A stretch of DNA of 48,243 nt, taken from assembly GCA_014381785.1 (NCBI GenBank), contig JACNKZ010000031.1:1-48243 (forward strand), written 5' to 3'. Each line of letters begins with the position of its first letter. The stretch's first letter is position 1. Origin of the DNA: Kiritimatiellota bacterium. Its GTDB lineage: Bacteria; Verrucomicrobiota; Kiritimatiellia; Kiritimatiellales; Tichowtungiaceae. Of the stretch, positions 42,746 to 48,243 are shown piece by piece. The notes under the pieces are model-generated. The model was given only the letters and a program-made list of their open reading frames with translations, was not told the origin of the DNA and searched no databases. Made by a program: the position numbers and the translations under genes.

Positions 42746-42946
42746 CTAGCAGACGCCGTGATCGCGTGCGAGTGCGGCGATGGAGCGGTCGTAGGTGGCT
42801 TCACCTTTTTTGGTGAAGAAGCAGCCCGGAACCTGATTGGCTTTGCGGTGATAGGCGACGCATTCACAGCAGTTGCCGCGCTTATCGCAGGAATAGGTGC
42901 AGGTGCACATCTCCAGATTCTTCTCTTTTTGTGAGCAGTCCGCCAT
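42746..42946 (-). CDS. DUF6485-type small Cys-rich protein
   Basis: A 66-residue protein with nine cysteines, including EMCTCTYSCDKRGNCCEC, followed by YHRKANQVPGCFF and the conserved YDRSIAALA. This matches the DUF6485 family of small, probably metal-binding proteins found in anaerobic bacteria. GGGGAGT precedes the ATG. It starts two bases after the hisC stop and would be co-transcribed with hisC. Metal and role unknown. Confidence 0.85.
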   Translation of the reverse strand: MADCSQKEKNLEMCTCTYSCDKRGNCCECVAYHRKANQVPGCFFTKKGEATYDRSIAALARDHGVC

Positions 42947-42948
42947 GT

Positions 42949-44004
42949 CTACTCCCCTTTCCCCAAAATCTCTTCGAGCGCCTCAATCAGCTTCATCGTT
43001 TGCTGATCGGTGCCGACGGTGATGCGCAGGTAGTCTTTGGTACGCTCGCCGCTGAACCAGCGCACGAACACATTGCGCTTTTTGAGCTCCTCGAAAATTT
43101 TCTGCGCGCCGGGTTTCGGCGGCTTGGCCCACAAAAAGTTGGTTTCGGAGAGGCAGACGTTGAAGCCGAGTTCGGCCAGCTCGTTGGTCATAATGGCGCG
43201 CGAGTTTTTAATCGCCGTGGTGACGGCCTCCATCGTTCCCTGGTCGAGCAGCGCGACACGGGCAATCTCCTGCGTGAGGGTGTTGACGTTGTAGGAGTCC
43301 TTGATCTTGTACATCGCGTCAATCAGCTCTTTGTTTCCGACGCAGTAACCGAAGCGAATGCCCGCCAGCGCATAGGATTTCGAGAGCGTGCGGCAAACCA
43401 GCACGTTGTCATATTTGACAGCCAGCTCCATGCAGTCCTCGGAGGCAAAGTCGACATACGCCTCATCAATAACCACCACGCCGGGGAAATCCTTCACGAA
43501 GGCTTCGACGGTTTCTTTCGGAAACAGCAGGCTGGTCGGCGCATTGGGATTGGCCAGGAAGAAAACCGAGGCTTCGTAGCCGTCCGGCATCTGCCAGCCG
43601 AAATGTTCGTCGAGCGCCACCGGGCGGGTTTCCACATCCTCGATTTCCGCCAACACGGGATAGAGTGAATAGGACGGGTCGAAAAAGCCGACGGAGCCGC
43701 CGTCGCGCTCCACAAAGGCACGAATGCACAGCGCCAACACTTCGTCCGAACCGTTGCCGGCAAACACATTGCCGATACCGACCTCGTGCTTCTCAGCGAT
43801 CACCTTGCGCACGTCCGTGCAGACGGGGTCGGGATACTTCGCCAGCACGGACACATCAATCTCGCGCAGAATATCGTACACTTCCGGCGAGCAGAGCCAC
43901 GGATTTTCGTTGGTGTTGAGCTTAACGACGTCATCGCCCTTCGGTTGTTCGCCGGGCACATAGCCGTCCAGCTTTTGGACGGATTTTCGAATTAAATTTT
44001 TCAT
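42949..44004 (-). CDS. hisC: Histidinol-phosphate aminotransferase
   Basis: PLP enzyme of histidine synthesis that makes histidinol phosphate. The 351-residue sequence shows VKLNTNENPWLCSPEV, FAGNGSDEVLALCIRAF, ANPNAPTS, VIDEAYVDF and the PLP lysine in RTLSKSYALAGIRFG. The start is MKNLIRKSVQKLDGYVPGE; 28 more open codons upstream come from two palindromic repeats. The right arm of one repeat supplies the GGAAG that serves as ribosome-binding site. hisD lies further along the same strand but a regulator gene separates them. Confidence 0.94.
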   Translation of the reverse strand: MKNLIRKSVQKLDGYVPGEQPKGDDVVKLNTNENPWLCSPEVYDILREIDVSVLAKYPDPVCTDVRKVIAEKHEVGIGNVFAGNGSDEVLALCIRAFVERDGGSVGFFDPSYSLYPVLAEIEDVETRPVALDEHFGWQMPDGYEASVFFLANPNAPTSLLFPKETVEAFVKDFPGVVVIDEAYVDFASEDCMELAVKYDNVLVCRTLSKSYALAGIRFGYCVGNKELIDAMYKIKDSYNVNTLTQEIARVALLDQGTMEAVTTAIKNSRAIMTNELAELGFNVCLSETNFLWAKPPKPGAQKIFEELKKRNVFVRWFSGERTKDYLRITVGTDQQTMKLIEALEEILGKGE

Positions 44005-44009
44005 ATTGC

Positions 44010-44097
44010 TTCCAAGGTTCGGAATTGTTGCCGCCAACGGCGTTAAAGGTTTCCCGCAAACGCACCCTAATAAACACGAATTTTCCAAAAGTTGGAA
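44010..44097. repeat. Two palindrome copies upstream of hisC
   Basis: TTCCA-AGGTT-CGGAA (44010-44024) overlaps the hisC ribosome-binding site. TTCCA-AAAGT-TGGAA (44083-44097) lies 58 bases further upstream. The rest of 44098-44233 shows no supported gene. Confidence 0.8.
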
Positions 44098-44233
44098 TCC
44101 GGAACCGCTTCTAAATCAAAGCCATCAAGCCCCCGGCTCATGTTTCACAGGCAATGCCCGGCGGGTTGAATAGATCATTGATCCATGCGGCGTTGTCGAA
44201 ACCGCGCTCAGCGATTCGCGCAAATAGACCGGG

Positions 44234-45595
44234 CTAGCCCAACCACTTGATATCTGAGGAATCGCCGAAGTTCTTTCTGTTCGGCGGCGGCTTTTTGTTT
44301 TCCCCCGCATCTGTGGTGGGTTTTTTTAAACGGTCTCTCATTCTATCGTATAAAAAGGTGCGGAAGAACTGGCCTTTAAACTGTCCAGTCGCCCCGGGGG
44401 CCTCGTGGGAATGAATCGCCCTTTCAGCCGCCATCGCGATTTGGGCGGGAAGGCTTTCTTTGGTAATCACTCTGTTTTTCGCTACGGCGGCGGCATAGCG
44501 AACGGCTCCTTCAAGTTCGCGCTCATTGCAGGGCCATCTGTAATGCCTCAGAATATTCTCTGCGTCCACATCGAGGTCCATCTTGCCCCGTTGGTGGACT
44601 AATTCTTCGTGCAGGATCTGATCAACAAGCGGAAGAATGTCTTCGGATCGATCACGCAGCGGGGGAATATCGATTCGAAGGGCGCTGAGTTCGCGATATA
44701 AATCTGCGCGGAATGCGCCCCGCTTAATCAAGGGGTCAACGTCCAGGCTGGTCGCTGCGATAATCCGCACATCGACATCTGTCGGCTCAGATCCTCCGAT
44801 TTTACAGACTTTATTGTTTCGCAACGCTTTAAGAAGCTGCATCTGAATGTCGAGTGACAGAAACGTGATGTCATCGAGAAAAAGAGTCCCGCCGCACAGC
44901 GTCTCAAGCAGGCCTTCCTTAGGGGCATCCGCCCAATCGAAGGCACCTCGAACATATCCGAACATATCCAGTTCCATCTGTTGAGAGGACAACTGCTCAC
45001 AGCTGACCATCTGGAACGGGTTGTCCTTTCTGGGGCCGATACGATGAAGCGTGCGGGCAATCCGGTCTTTACTGGTGCCATCCTCGCCATAGAGAAACAG
45101 ATTGATGTCTTCAGGAGCCGCGCTTGCGATGGTGTTGCAAATGTTACACATGCTGCCGCTTTGGGCCACAAGGCCCTCAAGCGAATTCAGATGTTCCATC
45201 TCGGCCCTCAAGCGCCTGTTCTCTGCCTTCACGGCGCAATGCGCTAATGCATGTTGCACCGTTAGCGACAACGCATCCACATCCAGCGGCTTGGTAATAT
45301 AATCGAACGCCCCTTTTTTCATCGCATCCGTCGCGACTTCGAGGGTGGAATGGGAGGTGAGGATGATCACTTCCAGATCGGGATAGAGGGAGCGACTGTT
45401 GAGCAACAGCTCCATGCCGTTTACAGGTCGCATTTCGACATCCGAAATCATCAAATCAAACGAGTCGGCCGCGAGCATCTGAAGCGCCTGATCACCGTTT
45501 TGAGCCAAGGAGATTTTATGCCCATTGTTCGTAAGAATCTTATTAATTAATGTCAAAAAAAGCTGATCGTCATCTACAACCAAAATTTGAGCCAT
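44234..45595 (-). CDS. NtrC-like response regulator with degenerate sigma-54 AAA+ domain
   Basis: The receiver domain (1-120) is intact: acidic pocket VVDDDQ, phospho-acceptor Asp52, Thr80 and Lys102. The AAA+ domain (about 140-370) is altered at every key site: Walker A reads GEDGTSKD rather than GESGTGKE, the sigma-54-contacting GAFTGA loop is GAFDWA, and Walker B is FLDDI rather than FLDEI. The C-terminus (about 375-453) is Pro/Lys-rich with no Fis-type helix-turn-helix. It therefore probably does not activate sigma-54 polymerase and may act by protein contact. GGGGAGA is the ribosome-binding site. No sensor kinase is adjacent. Confidence 0.88.
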   Translation of the reverse strand: MAQILVVDDDQLFLTLINKILTNNGHKISLAQNGDQALQMLAADSFDLMISDVEMRPVNGMELLLNSRSLYPDLEVIILTSHSTLEVATDAMKKGAFDYITKPLDVDALSLTVQHALAHCAVKAENRRLRAEMEHLNSLEGLVAQSGSMCNICNTIASAAPEDINLFLYGEDGTSKDRIARTLHRIGPRKDNPFQMVSCEQLSSQQMELDMFGYVRGAFDWADAPKEGLLETLCGGTLFLDDITFLSLDIQMQLLKALRNNKVCKIGGSEPTDVDVRIIAATSLDVDPLIKRGAFRADLYRELSALRIDIPPLRDRSEDILPLVDQILHEELVHQRGKMDLDVDAENILRHYRWPCNERELEGAVRYAAAVAKNRVITKESLPAQIAMAAERAIHSHEAPGATGQFKGQFFRTFLYDRMRDRLKKPTTDAGENKKPPPNRKNFGDSSDIKWLG

Positions 45596-45623
45596 TTGTC
45601 TCTCCCCGTTGGGCCCTTGACCG

Positions 45624-45660
45624 GAATCATTTAAAAGACGTTTTCGTCCCGCAATGATTC
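45624..45660. promoter_or_regulatory. Inverted repeat upstream of the response regulator
   Basis: GAATCATT (45624-45631) and AATGATTC (45653-45660) enclose an inner GACG-TTTT-CGTC hairpin. It lies about 30 bases before the regulator's start codon and could be an operator or leader hairpin. Confidence 0.35.
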
Positions 45661-45801
45661 GTCACGGTAACCACTTGTATTGAACATAAAGCAAAAACAG
45701 GTGCCAGGGAAATGATTTTCTTCCCCTGCGCCCGAACCCTTGTCGCTATACGGCTTTCTGATAGAAACGCGGCTTCGGCCATGCCGCAAGTCCGTTCGGG
45801 C

Positions 45802-47109
45802 TTATTTTCCCAATCGGATGGAAGCGGAGCGGGCGTGGGCGTCGAGGGTTTCGACGCGCCCGAACGCTTCGACCACCGAGGCGGTCTCTTCGAGATCACC
45901 TTTCTTGAAATGGATCAGGCTGACGCGACGGCGGAAGTCCTCAACCGTCAGGCCGGAGAAAAACGCGGCCGTTCCGCCGGTTGGCAACACGTGGCTCGGG
46001 CCGGCGGCAAAGTCGCCGACGGCTTCCGGTGTCCACGGGCCGATAAAGATGGCCCCGGCTCTATTAATTTTTTTCGCCACGCTTTCCGCGTTTTTGGTAA
46101 TGACTTCCATGTGTTCGGGCGCAAATCGGTTGCACAGCTCAATCCCTTTTCCAATGTTTGGAACCACCGCCAAAATACAACCGCGCGCCATCACTTTGGC
46201 CACCGAGGCTTTGCGGGTCAGCGTTTTTGCCTGTGCATCGAGCTCGGCGCGAACCGCTTTGGCTAAGGCTTCCGATGTTGTCACCAGCAGCGCCTTTTCA
46301 GAGCCGGTGCCGTGCTCGGCCTGCGAAAGCAGATCGGCGGCGACATGCGCCGGATCAGCGGATTCGTCGGCCAGCACCGCGATTTCACTCGGGCCGGCCA
46401 CCATGTCGAGCGCCACCTCACCGTAAACGAGACGCTTGGCGGCGGTCACGTACGGGCCGCCCGGGCCGACAATCTTCTGCACTTTATCGGTCGTCTTCGT
46501 GCCGTAGGCCATCAGGCCGATCGCCTGAATGCCGCCCACTTTATAAATCTCGGTCGCGCCGGCCAGATCGAGTGCATAAAGAATGTAGGGGTTCACCTTG
46601 CCCTCGCCGTTGGCGGGCGTGCAGGCGACCAGCTCCGGGACACCGGCAACCTTCGCGAGCGTCAGCGTCATCAGCGCAGTGGAGGCCAGCGGCGCGGCCC
46701 CGCCGGGAATGTAGGCGCCGACCCGGTCGAGCGGCACAAATTTTTCGCCAAGCCAGCCGCCCTGCGGGGCGGGCATTTTCCAGTCCTCGCGCAGACCGGC
46801 CACGGCAAAGTGCACGATCCGTTTGTGCGCCTCTTTGGCGGCCGCTTTAAATTCTACATCCACCTCTTTTTTCGCGGCGGTGATCTCGGCTTTGGAAACC
46901 CGGAGTTGCACCATCGTGCTTGGGGCCCGGTCGAACTGACGGGCGTACTTAAGCACAGCACTGTCGCCGCGACGTTTGATGTCGGCCAAAACGGTCGCGG
47001 CGATTTTATCCGCGCCCTTCTCAATCGGCGGCCGCAACAAAAAATCTTCGATCTTGCGGGAGCGCCCTTTGGCGCTGTATTTCAAAATAGGGGCGTCTGT
47101 TTTCTTCAT
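45802..47109 (-). CDS. hisD: Histidinol dehydrogenase
   Basis: Zn/NAD enzyme that oxidises histidinol to histidine in the final two steps. The 435-residue protein has VGAYIPGGAAPLASTALM, VAGPSEIAVLADESADP, the zinc ligands in DLLSQAEHG, the catalytic FAPEHMEV and GPSHVLPTGG. It is full length with no missing motif. A palindrome encodes VPNIGKG just before FAPEH. TTAGGTG precedes the ATG. About 200 bases separate it from the response regulator downstream. Confidence 0.97.
   Translation of the reverse strand: MKKTDAPILKYSAKGRSRKIEDFLLRPPIEKGADKIAATVLADIKRRGDSAVLKYARQFDRAPSTMVQLRVSKAEITAAKKEVDVEFKAAAKEAHKRIVHFAVAGLREDWKMPAPQGGWLGEKFVPLDRVGAYIPGGAAPLASTALMTLTLAKVAGVPELVACTPANGEGKVNPYILYALDLAGATEIYKVGGIQAIGLMAYGTKTTDKVQKIVGPGGPYVTAAKRLVYGEVALDMVAGPSEIAVLADESADPAHVAADLLSQAEHGTGSEKALLVTTSEALAKAVRAELDAQAKTLTRKASVAKVMARGCILAVVPNIGKGIELCNRFAPEHMEVITKNAESVAKKINRAGAIFIGPWTPEAVGDFAAGPSHVLPTGGTAAFFSGLTVEDFRRRVSLIHFKKGDLEETASVVEAFGRVETLDAHARSASIRLGK
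46149..46163. repeat. Dispersed palindrome copy inside hisD
   Basis: Exact core TTCCA-ATGTT-TGGAA preceded by TT, read as VPNIGK on the minus strand, a few residues before the catalytic FAPEH motif. Confidence 0.85.
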
Positions 47110-47196
47110 GCACCTAAGTTGCTATACAGTGCTTCGCATCGCAAGAGCAGAATGATTCCGTTGAGCCCCTGCCGCGCTATGCCGTAACACCGCTGC

Positions 47197-48243
47197 TCAT
47201 TTTCCGATGCAGAAACGGGAGAAAACGTTGTCTAGCAGCTCATCGTGATAGATGCGTCCGGTGACCTGCCCGAGGCTTTCGAGCGCGGAACGCAGGTGCT
47301 CGGCCGCCAGCGCAACCCCTTCGTCTTCCAGTCCGGTCAGTTGTTCGCGGGCATGTTCCAGCTCGGCATGCGCCAGCTCAAGCAGATTGCGATGCCGCTC
47401 CGAAATCACGGCATGCGCCGGAGCCGCCATGTTGATTCCGCCCTCCAGCTTCGAAGCGATGGCCCGTTTGATGTCATTCAGCCCCGCCCCATCGATCAGT
47501 GAGGCCTCAACGGCGTGGATCGTGGTTATTGGATATTGGATGTTGGGGATTTTGCGGTCGGCCTTGTTGAGCACAATGACGGTCTGCTCCGGATTCAACC
47601 GCGCGAGGTGCTCGGCGTCCTCGACAGAGACCGGCGCGGAGGAATCGATAAGATACACCGCAATGTCCGCCGCGGCGGAGTGTTCGCGGGCGCGGCGGAT
47701 TCCCTCACGCTCGATTTCGCATTCCGCCTCGCGCAGCCCGGCGGTGTCGAGAATGCGCAGCGGAATGCCGTCGAGCACCAGCCCTTCTTCCAGAACGTCG
47801 CGGGTGGTGCCGGCCAGTTCGGTGACGATGGCGCGGTCGGTGCCGAGTAGCGCGTTAAAGAGCGTGGACTTCCCCGCGTTGGGGCGGCCCATAATGACGA
47901 CGCGCGCGCCTTCGCGCAGCAGCCTCCCTTCGTCCCAGGTGGAGAGCAGGGTTTCCAAGGTTTGAAAACTTTCATCCAGTTTTTTTCCAAGCATTGGAAA
48001 AACGGTGTCGGGCAGCTCTTCTTCGGCGAAGTCGAGGGTGGTTTCGAGGTCGGCCGCCACATCGACAAGCTGATCGTAAAGCGTATTGAACTGCCCGCTC
48101 AAAGAGCCTTCGAGCTGTTCGAGCGCGGCCTTGGCGGCGCGATCGGACCGGGCGTGGATGAGGTCGGCGACGGCCTCCGCCTGTACGAGATCCATCTTGC
48201 CGTTGAGGAAGGCGCGCTTGGTAAACTCGCCCGGCTCGGCCAT
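47197..48243 (-). CDS. mnmE: tRNA uridine-5-carboxymethylaminomethyl modification GTPase, N-terminus outside the window
   Basis: MnmE, with MnmG, modifies the wobble uridine of several tRNAs. The visible 348 residues start inside the N-terminal domain (AEPGEFTKRAFLNGKMDLVQAEAV) and continue with the helical domain, the G domain (GRPNAGKSTLFN, GTTRD, DTAGLR, NKAD) and the invariant C-terminal FCIGK. About 110 N-terminal residues are missing at the window edge. The helical domain holds two palindrome copies (FPMLGKK and SFQTLET), and the G domain has an odd KIPNIQYPITTIHAVE stretch after NKAD, encoded by a repeat-like sequence. Confidence 0.96.
   Translation of the reverse strand: MAEPGEFTKRAFLNGKMDLVQAEAVADLIHARSDRAAKAALEQLEGSLSGQFNTLYDQLVDVAADLETTLDFAEEELPDTVFPMLGKKLDESFQTLETLLSTWDEGRLLREGARVVIMGRPNAGKSTLFNALLGTDRAIVTELAGTTRDVLEEGLVLDGIPLRILDTAGLREAECEIEREGIRRAREHSAAADIAVYLIDSSAPVSVEDAEHLARLNPEQTVIVLNKADRKIPNIQYPITTIHAVEASLIDGAGLNDIKRAIASKLEGGINMAAPAHAVISERHRNLLELAHAELEHAREQLTGLEDEGVALAAEHLRSALESLGQVTGRIYHDELLDNVFSRFCIGK
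47953..47999. repeat. Two palindrome copies inside mnmE
   Basis: TTCCA-AGGTT-TGAAA (47953-47967, one mismatch) and TTCCA-AGCAT-TGGAA (47985-47999, exact, with T and A flanks), both in the helical domain. Confidence 0.8.

Noticed and set aside
45691-45706. Sigma-54-like promoter TGGCAC...TTGC on the minus strand upstream of the NtrC-like gene
   Set aside because: The spacer is six bases rather than five, so GG and GC are one base too far apart; sigma-54 spacing is strict, and the regulator itself lacks the sigma-54 contact loop.

Overview
The window reads as a dense, GC-rich bacterial chromosome segment. Gene content and dispersed repeats suggest a member of the PVC superphylum, most likely a marine Kiritimatiellota (Pontiella-like) organism. 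Clues are the 'VGQASSLS...RLEACPT' type repeat, a DUF6485 protein, a secreted glycosidase ending in 'SGFFRI', and a glucosylglycerate-type osmolyte locus. The phylum is an inference, since no marker gene here settles it. I recognise no tRNA, rRNA, CRISPR array, IS element or prophage.

Layout. 1-3.9 kb: truncated pyrF, an orphan ribbon-helix-helix gene, an ArsR-methyltransferase/ahcY operon with a candidate autoregulatory operator, and a rubredoxin-like gene. 4-8.2 kb: Nif3-like, EamA transporter, trmO and a hipBA toxin-antitoxin pair. 8.4-19 kb: leuS, an AT-richer remnant, a VOC protein, an RNB exoribonuclease, a hotdog-like/membrane protein pair, a YbiT-type ABC-F ATPase and a RhlE-type helicase. 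19-25.8 kb: secreted clan GH-A glycosidase, beta-barrel plus KPEKPA-tailed secreted protein, an atypical NDP-kinase-like protein, a Dus enzyme and a double-PilZ protein. 26-31.3 kb: glycosyltransferase, Na/Pi cotransporter, HAD and lipoprotein GDPD. 31.3-37.3 kb: HAD phosphatase, GT81 glucosyl-3-phosphoglycerate synthase with an M20-like protein, a GT4 and a GH13_18 phosphorylase. Together these last genes look like a glucosylglycerate (perhaps mannosylglucosylglycerate) synthesis and recycling locus. 37.4-41.9 kb: 3D-domain protein, then the etfB-etfA-trxB-acd operon. 42-48.2 kb: lipoprotein, DUF6485, hisC, a degenerate NtrC-like regulator, hisD and truncated mnmE.

The most striking feature is not a gene. 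A short palindrome, TTTCCA-N5-TGGAAA, recurs through the window. By eye I count 18 exact TTCCA-N5-TGGAA cores and about eight with one mismatch, where about 0.05 exact cores would be expected by chance. It lies between genes and inside conserved enzymes. Because it has no stop in any frame it is read as FQxLE, PxLGK or SxVWK. Some copies carry accessory modules: CCCTATTGCATAGGG-CGCACAGATTT, or a 19-bp GCAGGCTGAGCCTGCACCC unit. Some copies form intrinsic terminators, one overlaps the hisC ribosome-binding site, and a composite copy sits inside the dus coding sequence.
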